A stretch of 43,323 nucleotides of DNA from Streptomyces viridochromogenes (lineage in GTDB: Bacteria > Actinomycetota > Actinomycetes > Streptomycetales > Streptomycetaceae). The translations under genes and the position numbers were made by a program. The stretch lies in NCBI RefSeq assembly GCF_001270495.1, contig NZ_LGUR01000256.1, forward strand, positions 1 through 43,323. Direction: 5' to 3'. The notes beneath the pieces are model-generated. The model was not told the origin of the DNA. It made no database searches and saw nothing but the letters and a program-made list of their open reading frames with translations. Of the stretch, positions 32,193-40,232 are shown piece by piece (the first letter of the stretch is position 1; every line of letters starts with the position of its first letter).

Positions 32193-32243
32193 ATGCAACT
32201 GACAGCCGACATCGGCGCACCAGGCCGCGGGGCGGCCTCGTGA
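32193..32243 (+). CDS. Small upstream reading frame (16 codons) coupled to the ferredoxin reductase
   Basis: ATG 32193 has a perfect AAAGGAG seven bases upstream, far better than any site before the reductase itself. It codes MQLTADIGAPGRGAAS and its TGA (32241-32243) overlaps the reductase GTG (GTGA). The start MQLTAD resembles the beginning of small ferredoxins (MrvtAD...C.gAG.C), so it may be the relic of a ferredoxin gene whose body was deleted, or a leader peptide that loads ribosomes for the reductase. Confidence 0.4.
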   Translation: MQLTADIGAPGRGAAS

Positions 32244-33439
32244 ACCGGATCGTGGTGGTCGGCGCCTCGGCGGGCGGACTGGCCACGGCGGAGGCACTGC
32301 GCCGGGCGCGCTACGACGGTGCGATCACCCTCGTCGGCGACGAACCCCACGCCCCCTACGACCGCCCACCCCTGTCGAAGCAACTACTCAAGGGCGACTG
32401 GCAGCCGGACCGTCTGGCGCTGCGCCCGGCGGCGGACATCGACGCCCTCGGCCTCGATCTGCGCCTGGGAGCGACCGCCGTCGGGCTGGACCGCGGCTCC
32501 CGCCAGGTGCACCTGGCGGACGGAAGCCGGGTGCCGTACGACGCGCTGGTCGTCGCCACCGGTGTCCGTCCGCGCCGCCTGCCGGGCTGCGACGGTGTGT
32601 CCGGTGTGCATGTGCTGCGGACCGTCGGGGACGCGCTGGCACTCAAGGAACGCCTGCGGCCGGACCGCCGACTGGTGATCGTCGGAGGCGGCTTCATCGG
32701 GGCGGAGGTGGCGGCCACGGCCCGCGCGCTGGGCGTCGCGGTGACGCTCCTGGAGGCGGGCACGGTCCCCATGGGCCAGGCCGTCGGCGACGAAGCCGGA
32801 CGGTTCCTGACCCGGCTACAGCTGGCCCATGGCGTGGACGTGCGCACCAACACCTCGGTCCACGAGATCCAGAGCTCGGCCGGCCGGGTCACCGGTGTCC
32901 TGCTGTCCGACGGCGGCGTCCTGCCCGCCGACGACGTCCTCGTGGCCATCGGCTCCCTGCCCAACACCGAATGGCTGGACGGCAGCGGCCTGGTCGTCCA
33001 GGACGGGCTGCTGTGCGACGAGTACTGCGCCGCGGCGCCCGGCGTGTACGGAGTCGGCGACGTGGCCCGCTGGCACAACCCGCTCTTCGGCACACCGATG
33101 CGCATCGAGCACCGCACGAACGCCGCCGAGCAGGCCATGGCCGTCGCCCGCAACCACCTCACCCCCGACCAGCGACGACCGTTCGCGCCGGTGCCGTACT
33201 TCTGGTCCGACCAGTACGACGTCAAGATCCACGCGTACGGCTACCTGCGCGGTCACGACGAGGCGCTCGTCCTGCAGGCCGAGGACGCGCGGCGGCTGCT
33301 CGTCGTCTACCGCCGGGGCGAACGGCTGACCGGCGTACTCGCCGCGGGGCTGCCGCCCAAGGCCGTACGCGCCTGGCGCTCGCTCGTCGCGGCCGGCACC
33401 GCCTGGACGGAAGCCGTCATCGGCGCCGCCGTCGCATAG
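32240..33439 (+). CDS. FAD/NAD(P)-dependent ferredoxin reductase
   Basis: A 399-residue flavoprotein. It has the FAD-binding dinucleotide fold at the start (VVVGASAGGLATAEALR), a DRPPLSK motif, the ATG motif in LVVATGVRPR, an NAD(P)-binding GGGFIGAEVA, the second FAD motif YGVGDVA, and the C-terminal reductase domain YFWSDQYDVKIHAYGY. This is the putidaredoxin-reductase type that passes electrons from NADH to small ferredoxins and on to P450s. GTG 32240 overlaps the stop of the small frame before it. It lies 58 bases upstream of a P450 gene in the same direction and also can serve the ferredoxin encoded at 36910. Confidence 0.92.
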   Translation: MNRIVVVGASAGGLATAEALRRARYDGAITLVGDEPHAPYDRPPLSKQLLKGDWQPDRLALRPAADIDALGLDLRLGATAVGLDRGSRQVHLADGSRVPYDALVVATGVRPRRLPGCDGVSGVHVLRTVGDALALKERLRPDRRLVIVGGGFIGAEVAATARALGVAVTLLEAGTVPMGQAVGDEAGRFLTRLQLAHGVDVRTNTSVHEIQSSAGRVTGVLLSDGGVLPADDVLVAIGSLPNTEWLDGSGLVVQDGLLCDEYCAAAPGVYGVGDVARWHNPLFGTPMRIEHRTNAAEQAMAVARNHLTPDQRRPFAPVPYFWSDQYDVKIHAYGYLRGHDEALVLQAEDARRLLVVYRRGERLTGVLAAGLPPKAVRAWRSLVAAGTAWTEAVIGAAVA

Positions 33440-33497
33440 CCCCACATCCGCAGCTCCCCTCTACCCACCAACCCCCACAACCCCCACTGGAGGACCC

Positions 33498-34718
33498 ATG
33501 AGCACGGCCACCGATCCGACCGGCAACCTCGATCTGCCGGCCTACCCCGCCGCCCGCTCCGCGCGCTGTCCGCTCGATCTGCCCACCGAGTACGAGCAGT
33601 GGCGCCTGGGCGACGGGCTGCAGAAGGTGCGGCTGTGGAACGGTGAGACCGCCTGGGTCGTCACCCGCCACGAGGACGTCAAACTCGTCCTGTCCGACCA
33701 GCGGATCAGCGCCGACACCATCCGCTACCCCCGGATGCACCCGGGCGGGGAACAGCAGCAGGTGCCCGCGTTCCCGCGCATGGACGACCCCGAGCACGCC
33801 CGGATCCGCCTGATGCTGACCAAGGACTTCACGGTCAAGCGCATGGAGGCGATGCGCCCCCAGGTGCGGGCGATGGTCGACCGGTTCATCGACGAGATGA
33901 CCGCCAAGGGCGACTCGGCCGATCTCGTCGCGTCCTTCGCGCTTCCGATGCCGTCCCTGGTCATCTCCCTGCTGCTCGGGGTGCCCTACGAGGATCACGA
34001 GTTCTTCCAGAAGCACAGCATCACGATCAACCAGCCGGACGTCACCCCGCAGGAGAAGAGCCATGCGAGCGCCGAGCTGTTCGGTTTCCTGATGGAGCTC
34101 GTGCAGCGCAAGCAGCGCGAGCCCGGCGACGACCTGATCAGCCGGCTGATCGCCGAGCGCGTCGAGACGGGTGAGCTCAAGCCGGAGGAAGTGGCCATGA
34201 ACGGCCTCGTCCTACTCATCGCCGGCCACGAGACCACCGCCAACATGATCGGCCTGGGCACGCTGACCCTGCTGGAGCACCCGGAGCAGGCAGCCCTGGT
34301 CCGGGACAGCGACGACCCCAAGGTGGTCGCGAACGCCATCGAGGAACTGCTGCGTTACCTCTCCATCGCCCAGGACATGATCTGGCGCGCCGCCCACGAG
34401 GACCTCGTCATCGGCGGCCAGGAGGTCAAGGCCGGCGACATCCTCGCCGTCAACCTGCCGGCCGCCAACCACGACCCGTCCTTCATGGACGACGCCGGGT
34501 CCCTCGACATCACGCGCAGCACCCGCGGCCACATCGCCTTCGGCTACGGCATCCACCAGTGCCTCGGGCAGAACCTGGCCCGGGTGGAACTGACGGAGGC
34601 GCTGCCCCGGCTGCTGCGCAGGCTGCCCGGTCTCCGCCTGGCCGTGCCCCTGGAAGAGGTCCCGTTCCGGGGCACGATGGCCGCCTTCGGCATCCACGAA
34701 CTGCCGGTCACCTGGTAA
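33498..34718 (+). CDS. Cytochrome P450 (first of two)
   Basis: A 406-residue soluble bacterial P450. I-helix oxygen-binding motif AGHETT (242-247), ExxR at Glu283-Arg286 (EELLR), and heme-binding FGYGIHQCLG with Cys355 as the axial ligand. The acid-alcohol pair is Glu245-Thr246. The sequence type (FPRMDDPEHARIRLML, FTVKRMEAMRP) resembles actinomycete CYP105-like enzymes, but I do not assign a subfamily. ATG 33498 follows GGAGG. With the reductase upstream it forms a two-gene transcript ending at the hairpin 34800-34845. Confidence 0.94.
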   Translation: MSTATDPTGNLDLPAYPAARSARCPLDLPTEYEQWRLGDGLQKVRLWNGETAWVVTRHEDVKLVLSDQRISADTIRYPRMHPGGEQQQVPAFPRMDDPEHARIRLMLTKDFTVKRMEAMRPQVRAMVDRFIDEMTAKGDSADLVASFALPMPSLVISLLLGVPYEDHEFFQKHSITINQPDVTPQEKSHASAELFGFLMELVQRKQREPGDDLISRLIAERVETGELKPEEVAMNGLVLLIAGHETTANMIGLGTLTLLEHPEQAALVRDSDDPKVVANAIEELLRYLSIAQDMIWRAAHEDLVIGGQEVKAGDILAVNLPAANHDPSFMDDAGSLDITRSTRGHIAFGYGIHQCLGQNLARVELTEALPRLLRRLPGLRLAVPLEEVPFRGTMAAFGIHELPVTW

Positions 34719-34799
34719 CGGAGGGAACCCACGGACGGGCGGCCTCCACTACGGAGGCGCCCCCAGCGCCGCCACACCGGGGACAGGTCAGGCGGCGCA

Positions 34800-34845
34800 C
34801 CGTGGGACCGGCGGCCCCAGCCACCCCCCGCCGCCGGTCCCACGG
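34800..34845. terminator. Terminator between the P450 and TetR genes
   Basis: CCGTGGGACCGGCGG (34800-34814) and its exact complement (34831-34845) form a 15-bp stem with a 16-base loop. It separates convergent genes and can act in both directions. Confidence 0.85.
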
Positions 34846-34889
34846 CCCCTCCAGTGGACAGGCCGGCCGAACTCGGCTGCCGCCCTCTG

Positions 34890-35519
34890 TCAGGCAGGCC
34901 GGGAACCTCGCGTCGGCCACTGCCTGAGCGGCTCGGGCGACGGAAGCACGGTGGGCTGCGCGGGCGCGAGGCCGTCGAGCAGCAGGGTGATGTAGCGCTT
35001 CCAGCCGGCACTGCCGGGCTGCACCGTGTGCAGCACGCTGAGCAGCATCACCGTGATCCGGTGGAGGTCGTCGGGCACGAGGTCGGCGCGGACCCGTCCG
35101 GCGATCTGTGCCCGTCGGGTGACCACCATCAGGGCCTCGTAGAACGGTTCGGAGAGTTCGGAGGCCAGGGAGCCCGAGTCGCGCACGGCACCGAGGAGGC
35201 CTCGTTCCCGCGCCGCGAAGGAGACCGAGGCCTCCCACAGGGTCGCGAGCGCGCGCAGGGGGTCGCTGTCAGCGAGCGCTCCGCTGATCGCGGGCGACAT
35301 CTCCTCGGTGATCTTTTGTTCCAGCGCCGCCCGGACGAGTTCCTCCTTGTTCGGGAACCGCCGGTACAACGTCGCGATGCCGACACCGGCGCGACGGGCG
35401 ATCTCCTCCAGCGAGGCGTCAGGGCCGCTCTCGGCGTAGATCGCGCGCGCGGCCCGGAGGATCTTCTCGGAGTTGCGGGCGGCGTCGGCGCGCAGTCGAC
35501 GCGGAGTCTCGGCAGTCAC
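34890..35519 (-). CDS. TetR-family transcriptional regulator
   Basis: A 209-residue repressor-type regulator. The N-terminal HTH is clear (ILRAARAIYAESGPDASLEE, then IARRAGVGIATLYRRFPNKE); the C-terminal ligand-binding part has HRITVMLLSVLHTVQPGS and resembles regulators with a SbtR-like C-terminal domain. It is transcribed divergently from the second P450 gene, with a dyad (35538-35555) in the shared region, so it likely represses the P450-ferredoxin-MFS operon and itself, released by the P450 substrate. GTG 35519 is preceded by AAGGTGGAG, which is close to the start. Confidence 0.9.
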   Translation of the reverse strand: MTAETPRRLRADAARNSEKILRAARAIYAESGPDASLEEIARRAGVGIATLYRRFPNKEELVRAALEQKITEEMSPAISGALADSDPLRALATLWEASVSFAARERGLLGAVRDSGSLASELSEPFYEALMVVTRRAQIAGRVRADLVPDDLHRITVMLLSVLHTVQPGSAGWKRYITLLLDGLAPAQPTVLPSPEPLRQWPTRGSRPA

Positions 35520-35537
35520 CGCTCCACCTTATCAACC

Positions 35538-35555
35538 AATAGTTAACTACCTATT
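35538..35555. promoter_or_regulatory. Dyad in the TetR/P450 divergent promoter, operator candidate
   Basis: AATAG (35538-35542) and CTATT (35551-35555) form an inverted repeat; the inner TAGTTAACTA (35540-35549) is itself a perfect 10-bp palindrome. The AT-rich block lies 19 bases upstream of the TetR start, typical for autoregulation. Confidence 0.5.
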
Positions 35556-35641
35556 AGACACCCCTTTGAGTTTCTCAATCGAGGGATAGAACCGATAGCG
35601 TCATCTCAGTTAGAAGCCCTTGCCCCACCAAGGAGTCGTCC

Positions 35642-36844
35642 ATGCCGGTCACCCAGCCCGTCACATACCCGTTCACGGCCGAGAAGCTCGATCTCAGCCC
35701 TCTGTACTCCGCCCTGAGGAAGGAGCAGCCACTGAGCCGGGTCCAACTCCCCTACGGCGAGCCCGCCTGGCTGGCCACCCGCTACGCGGACGCGCGGTTC
35801 GTCCTCAGTGACCCCCGCTTCAGCCGGAACGAAAGCCTCCGGCGCGACGAGCCGCGCATGCGGCCCTTCCCGACCCCGCCGGACGCCCTCATGATCATGG
35901 ACCCGCCGGAGCACAGCCGCCTGCGCCGGCTCGCGGCCAAGGCGTTCACCGTCAAGCGGGTCGAGGACTGGCGGCCCCGGATCGAGCGGATCGCCGCCGA
36001 TCTGGCCGACCGGATGCTCGCCAAGGGTGCCCCCGCCGATCTGGTCACCGACTTCGCGCTGCCGTTGCCGATCAGCGTGATCAGCGCCCTGCTCGGAGTG
36101 CCCTTCGAGGACCGGGAGAAGTTCCAGGTCTGGGCCGAGGCGTTCATCTCCACCACCAAGTACACGGCGGAGGAAGCGGCCGAGCACCGGGCAAGCCTGA
36201 CCGCCCATATGACCGGCTTGATCGCCGAGCACCGAGAGCATCCCCGCGACGACCTGATCGGCGACCTCGTCGCCGCGCGGGACGAGGACGACCGGCTCTC
36301 CGAGGAAGAGCTGCTGACCATGCTCTCCGGCCTCCTCGTCGGCGGCTTCGAGACGACCGCCACCCAGATCAGCGACTTCGTGTACCTGCTGCTCACCCAC
36401 CCCGAGCAGCACGCGGCCCTGCGCGCCGACCTGGACCGGATCCCGCAGGCGGTGGAGGAACTCCTGCGCTTCGTCCCGCTGACGACCGGCACCGCCTTCG
36501 CCCGCTACGCCCTTGAGGACGTCGAGGTCGGCGGGGTGACAGTACGGGCCGGCGAGCCGGTGGTGGTCGCCCTGCACTCGGCCAACCGGGACGAGTCCGT
36601 GTTCACCTGCCCCCACCAACTCGACCTGGAGCGCCGTGAGGCCCCCCACCTCGCCTTTGGGCACGGCGCACACCACTGCCTGGGCTCCCCGCTCGCCCGG
36701 GTGGAACTGCAGGTGGCCCTGCGCACCCTGCTGACCCGTTTCCCGGGCCTGCGGTTCCACGAGTCCGAGGCGGACGTCGTCTGGAAGTCCGGGGTGCTCA
36801 CCCGCGGTCCGGAGCGCCTGCCGCTCGCCTGGGACCACGACTGA
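35642..36844 (+). CDS. Cytochrome P450 (second of two)
   Basis: A 400-residue bacterial P450 with I-helix GGFETT (234-239), ExxR at Glu273-Arg276, and heme motif FGHGAHHCLG with Cys346. The MDPPEHSRLRRLAAKAFTVK segment is typical of actinomycete class I P450s (CYP107-like in appearance). Identity to the first P450 is modest, so this is not a recent duplication. ATG 35642 follows AAGGAG. The ferredoxin gene 65 bases downstream is probably its redox partner. Confidence 0.94.
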   Translation: MPVTQPVTYPFTAEKLDLSPLYSALRKEQPLSRVQLPYGEPAWLATRYADARFVLSDPRFSRNESLRRDEPRMRPFPTPPDALMIMDPPEHSRLRRLAAKAFTVKRVEDWRPRIERIAADLADRMLAKGAPADLVTDFALPLPISVISALLGVPFEDREKFQVWAEAFISTTKYTAEEAAEHRASLTAHMTGLIAEHREHPRDDLIGDLVAARDEDDRLSEEELLTMLSGLLVGGFETTATQISDFVYLLLTHPEQHAALRADLDRIPQAVEELLRFVPLTTGTAFARYALEDVEVGGVTVRAGEPVVVALHSANRDESVFTCPHQLDLERREAPHLAFGHGAHHCLGSPLARVELQVALRTLLTRFPGLRFHESEADVVWKSGVLTRGPERLPLAWDHD

Positions 36845-36909
36845 CCTGCCCTCCCCGACCCAAGACCCCACCCGTCGCAGCACAGACCCCCACACCAGAG
36901 GAGAAAACC

Positions 36910-37104
36910 ATGCACATCGAATTCGACGAGCCCAAGTGCGTCGCCGCGGGACAGTGCGTCGTCGCCGCACCCGAGGTCTTCGACCAGCGTGACGAGGACG
37001 GGATCGCCATCCTGCTCACCGAGAACCCCGCCGCCGATCTGCACGAGGGCGTGCGGGAGGCCGCGGCGATCTGTCCGGCGGCAGCCATCCGCCTGAAGGA
37101 GTAG
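36910..37104 (+). CDS. 3Fe-4S ferredoxin, P450 redox partner
   Basis: A 64-residue ferredoxin with three cluster cysteines: Cys10, Cys16 (CVAAGQC) and Cys55 (AAICPAAAI). The position of the missing fourth cysteine is Ala13, so a 3Fe-4S cluster is expected. It carries electrons from the ferredoxin reductase to the P450s in the cytoplasm. ATG 36910 has GAGGAG seven bases upstream. It lies between the second P450 gene and the MFS gene, and a strong hairpin follows. Confidence 0.93.
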   Translation: MHIEFDEPKCVAAGQCVVAAPEVFDQRDEDGIAILLTENPAADLHEGVREAAAICPAAAIRLKE

Positions 37105-37143
37105 CCGCGCGATCGGCGCCCCGCACCCCGCAGCCGGGCCGCC

Positions 37144-37192
37144 GGCGGCGCTCCCCGGGCGGCGCTCCCCCACTTCCCCGGGGAGCGCCGCC
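37144..37192. terminator. Stem-loop after the ferredoxin gene
   Basis: GGCGGCGCTCCCCGGG (37144-37159) is exactly complementary to 37177-37192, a 16-bp stem with a 17-base loop. Part of the left arm is repeated in the loop (CGGCGCTCCCC), allowing an alternative pairing, which gives two mutually exclusive hairpins. It may end or attenuate transcription before the MFS gene. Confidence 0.75.
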
Positions 37193-37263
37193 ACCCCCAT
37201 GCGCCATGCCACTTCCCCGAGTTCGCACGCCCCTGTCCCGCGCCCCACCCGAGAGGCCCTTCC

Positions 37264-38718
37264 ATGTCCGCAGCATCATCCCGGCCGGCCGCCGAGGAGG
37301 CGTCCGCCGCTCCGCGAGCGAACGCCGTCGTGGCGGCCCTGGCCTTCGGCGGGATCGTGGTCTCGCTGATGCAGTCCCTCGTCATCCCCCTGATCCCCGA
37401 GCTTCCGGAACTCCTCGGCGCCTCCCCGGCGGACACAGCCTGGGCCATCACCGCCACGCTGCTCGCCGGCGCCGTCGCCACCCCCGTCATGGGACGGCTC
37501 GGTGACATGTACGGCAAGCGGCGCATGCTGCTGTTCAGCCTCGCCCTCCTCGTGGCCGGCTCGGTGGTCTGCGGCCTCAGCGACTCCCTCACCCCGATGA
37601 TCATCGGCCGGGTGTTGCAGGGTCTGTCCGCCGGCGCCATCTCACTCGGCATCAGCATCATGCGTGACGAACTGCCCGCCGAGCGGCTGCCCGGCGCGAC
37701 CGCCCTGATGAGCGCGTCCCTCGGCATCGGCGGTGCGCTGGGGCTGCCCGCGGCCGCCCTGATCGCCGATCACTTCGACTGGCACGTGCTCTTCTGGGCC
37801 TCCGCGGTCCTCGGCGTCCTGGCCGTGGTCCTTGTCGTGACGATCGTCCCCGAATCCGAGGTGCGCACAGGCGGCCGCTTCGACCTGGTGGGAGCGGTCG
37901 GCCTCTCGGCCGCACTGGTCTGTCTGCTGCTGGCCGTGTCCAAGGGAGCCGACTGGGGCTGGGGCAGCACGACCACCCTCGGCCTGTTCGCCGCCGCGGC
38001 AATCGTGCTGCTCCTGTGGGGACGCTTCGAACTGCGCACCAGTGCGCCGCTGGTCGACCTGCGCACCACCGCCCGTCGCCAGGTGCTGTTCACCAACCTC
38101 GCGTCCGTCGCCATCGGCTTCTCGATGTTCGCACTGTCCCTGGTCATGCCGCAGCTGCTGCAACTGCCCGAGCAGACCGGCTACGGCATGGGCCGGGACC
38201 TGCTGACCGTCGGTCTGGCCATGGCGCCGATGGGCCTGGTGATGATGGCCACGGCCCCGTTCTCCGCGCGCATCACCAAGGCGCGCGGCCCCAAGGTCAC
38301 CCTGATGATCGGCGCGCTGGTCGTGGCCGTCGGCTACGGGACCGGCATCGTGCTGATGGCCGAGATCTGGCAGCTGGTCGTGGTCGGCTGCATCGTCGGC
38401 GCGGGCATGGGGCTGGCGTACGGCGCCATGCCCGCGCTGATCATGGGCGCCGTACCGGTATCCGAGACCGCCGCCGCCAACAGCCTCAACACCCTGATGC
38501 GCTCCCTCGGCACCTCCTTCTCCAGCGCCGTCATCGCCGTGGTCCTGGCACAGATGACCACCGACTTCGCGGGCCACGCCCTTCCGTCGGAGAACGGCTT
38601 CAAAACCGTCCTGGCCATCGGCGCCGGCGCCGCCGCGCTGTGCTGCGCCCTCGAGCCCGGGGCGGTCGAGCCGCACGCGTCCGGCAAGCCGTCGGAGCCG
38701 GCGAAGACCGCCTCGTAG
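37264..38718 (+). CDS. MFS transporter (DHA2-like drug/metabolite exporter)
   Basis: A 484-residue, about 14-helix transporter. The loop after helix 2 has the signature GRLGDMYGKRRMLL, and helix 5 carries the antiporter motif GIGGALGLPAAALI. The overall layout (a long C-terminal half with LVDLRTTARRQVLF) fits the 14-TM DHA2 group, which exports drugs or metabolites with protons. Its place in the P450 cluster suggests export of the product or substrate. ATG 37264 is preceded by GAGAGG. The last 170 bases of the gene recur as a partial copy at 41608-41762. Confidence 0.92.
   Translation: MSAASSRPAAEEASAAPRANAVVAALAFGGIVVSLMQSLVIPLIPELPELLGASPADTAWAITATLLAGAVATPVMGRLGDMYGKRRMLLFSLALLVAGSVVCGLSDSLTPMIIGRVLQGLSAGAISLGISIMRDELPAERLPGATALMSASLGIGGALGLPAAALIADHFDWHVLFWASAVLGVLAVVLVVTIVPESEVRTGGRFDLVGAVGLSAALVCLLLAVSKGADWGWGSTTTLGLFAAAAIVLLLWGRFELRTSAPLVDLRTTARRQVLFTNLASVAIGFSMFALSLVMPQLLQLPEQTGYGMGRDLLTVGLAMAPMGLVMMATAPFSARITKARGPKVTLMIGALVVAVGYGTGIVLMAEIWQLVVVGCIVGAGMGLAYGAMPALIMGAVPVSETAAANSLNTLMRSLGTSFSSAVIAVVLAQMTTDFAGHALPSENGFKTVLAIGAGAAALCCALEPGAVEPHASGKPSEPAKTAS
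38545..38653 (+). repeat. 109-nt direct repeat, original copy in the MFS gene
   Basis: Identical to 41608-41716 except for A 38554 against G 41617. It codes the penultimate helix and adjacent loop of the MFS transporter. Similarity resumes after a net 19-base deletion in the second copy and continues to the stop codon. Confidence 0.9.
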
Positions 38719-38769
38719 CGCCGGCTCGCGGCGTCACTCCGCAGTGCTGGCGGGCGCCCCCGACGGACT

Positions 38770-38959
38770 TGTCGCCCTTCTTGATCACCTGGGTGTCGTC
38801 CGGCACTGGCGTCGCCTCACGATCCCCCGACTCTCGGACCACATAAGCCTGCACATCGGCCGACAACGCTCCCACGTCCAATGATGTCCCGCCGAGGAGC
38901 TTCTGGATCCGGTACGGGACCGAGCCCAACATTTTGCCTCCCGTCTCCTCGACGAGCAC
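38770..38959 (-). pseudogene. Truncated hypothetical gene overlapping nothing, 3' part lost
   Basis: On the minus strand a GTG at 38959 opens VLVEETGGKMLGSVPYRIQK, then LLGGTSLDVGALSADVQAYV and VRESGDREATPVPDDTQVIK, which looks like genuine coding sequence (balanced composition, third-position GC). The frame then runs without a natural stop into the antisense of the MFS gene, so the 3' end seems to have been lost at the junction near 38740. I do not recognise the family. Confidence 0.35.
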
Positions 38960-39216
38960 GGCCGGGTGACACTCGCGGACACCGCTCTCCGCCCCTGCTC
39001 GTGCCTGGGCTCCTTCGTATCGCGGGTCGGCTTGGGTGTGCCGTCGCGGGTGCGCATGCGGGATTTCGGTCGTGTGGCCGCATTACCGCTGAGCTCGGTG
39101 TACGCGCGTAGGCCTGGGCGATGGCGCGTTGGGAGCTCCCCCTGGGTGACGGCGACGGCGAGGTCGACGGCGCGCAGGGGGGAGAGGGCGGTGCGGCGGC
39201 AGTATGTGGGGTGCAG
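38960..39216. other. Stretch without a recognisable gene
   Basis: Open frames occur in both directions but are Arg/Pro-rich and lack ribosome binding sites. A short minus-strand segment near 39110-39210 (ALSPLRAVDLAVAVTQGELP) is coding-like, perhaps another relic. Nothing else can be supported. Confidence 0.3.
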
Positions 39217-39507
39217 TTACGAGGCCTTGGTGAGCTTCTGGAGCTCGGCGGGCAGGGGCTTGTCGAGGTCGGCCACGTAGATCTGCATCGTGTCCAGGGC
39301 GTCGTCGACCGCGATGGCGATGCCGGGGTTGACACCGGGGATCTTGTACGCGGGCGATTCCGGCTGTGGGACGAGGCCGTCGTTGTTGTTGTCGGGTGTG
39401 TCGTTGCAGGCGACGTGGACGGCCTTGCCCACCTTGTGCCCGACCTTGACGTCGGGGTGGACGGTGATGCCCGTGTAGACCTTGCCGGCGTATTCCGCCT
39501 CCGCCGC
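39217..39507 (-). pseudogene. Second repeat unit of the neighbouring lipoprotein, separated by a stop codon
   Basis: Directly after the TGA of the lipoprotein gene (39508-39510), and in the same frame, the sequence continues AEYAGKVYTGITVHPDVKVG, then HKVGKAVHVACNDT, LVPQPESPAYKIPGVNPGIA and ends KPLPAELQKLTKAS. This parallels the first unit (DGRVYRAVENV, KVGKAASVTCDDT, LLPQPESPAHEIDGVDPRAA, KKLPAKVQKLIDEA). So either a two-unit protein was split by a nonsense change, or a tandem duplicate lost its start. No ribosome binding site precedes it. Confidence 0.55.
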
Positions 39508-40011
39508 TCATGCGCTTTCGACCACCGGCGTTTCCGTCCCGGTCTCCGCGGCCGCCTCGTCGATAAGCTTTTGGACCTTCGCGGGCAGCTTCTTGTCGGA
39601 GTTGACCACGAAGAACATGTCGTTGACCGCAATGGCGGCGCGGGGGTCGACACCGTCGATCTCATGGGCGGGCGATTCCGGCTGAGGGAGCAGAGCGTCG
39701 CTCTTCTGGTCCGTGTCGTCGCACGTGACCGAGGCGGCCTTGCCCACCTTGTTCCCGATCCTGAAATCGACGTTCTCGACGGCCCTGTAGACGCGGCCGT
39801 CGAACTCCACGTCGAGCGGCTCCGCGCAGGCGGCGGGGGCCAGAGGTGCCGAGTTCTGCGACTTCGCCTTCGAGACCGCCTTGTCCGACTGGGACTTCGA
39901 GCTCGCGTCGTCCGACGCAGTCGGCGAGCATCCGACTGCGAGAGCGGCGAAAGCAGTCGCCACCAGCAGGATCTTCTTCACATTTGGGGCAGAGTTGATC
40001 GCAGTGGTCAT
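39508..40011 (-). CDS. Small secreted lipoprotein (DUF6281-like)
   Basis: A 167-residue protein with a lipoprotein signal: KKILLVATAFAALAVGC, Cys28 in the lipobox AVGC. A low-complexity Ser/Asp/Lys linker follows, then a small globular domain with ACAEPLDVEFDGRVYRAVEN and two further cysteines (ACAE, VTCDD) that may form a disulfide. It resembles small Streptomyces lipoproteins grouped as DUF6281; no function is known. I chose ATG 40011 because AAGGAG lies eight bases before it. It lies downstream of the sigma factor and membrane protein genes on the same strand. Confidence 0.7.
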   Translation of the reverse strand: MTTAINSAPNVKKILLVATAFAALAVGCSPTASDDASSKSQSDKAVSKAKSQNSAPLAPAACAEPLDVEFDGRVYRAVENVDFRIGNKVGKAASVTCDDTDQKSDALLPQPESPAHEIDGVDPRAAIAVNDMFFVVNSDKKLPAKVQKLIDEAAAETGTETPVVESA

Positions 40012-40232
40012 TGTTATGTCTCCTTGATGGATGTTCGGCGGACCGGGAACCTTTCCCGTGCCGAGAGATGCGGCCTTCGTGGTGCGGGCCACGAGTGGGT
40101 GCCGCCGCACGGCGGCCGGATGTTTCTGCCGCGCGTCGGTTGTGTCGGATGTGCATTGCCGACGTACGAGGGTGAGATGCGGTAGGGCCGCCGCCGCGCC
40201 CCGCGAGCCGAGCCGCGCCTACCGGGGTTCGC

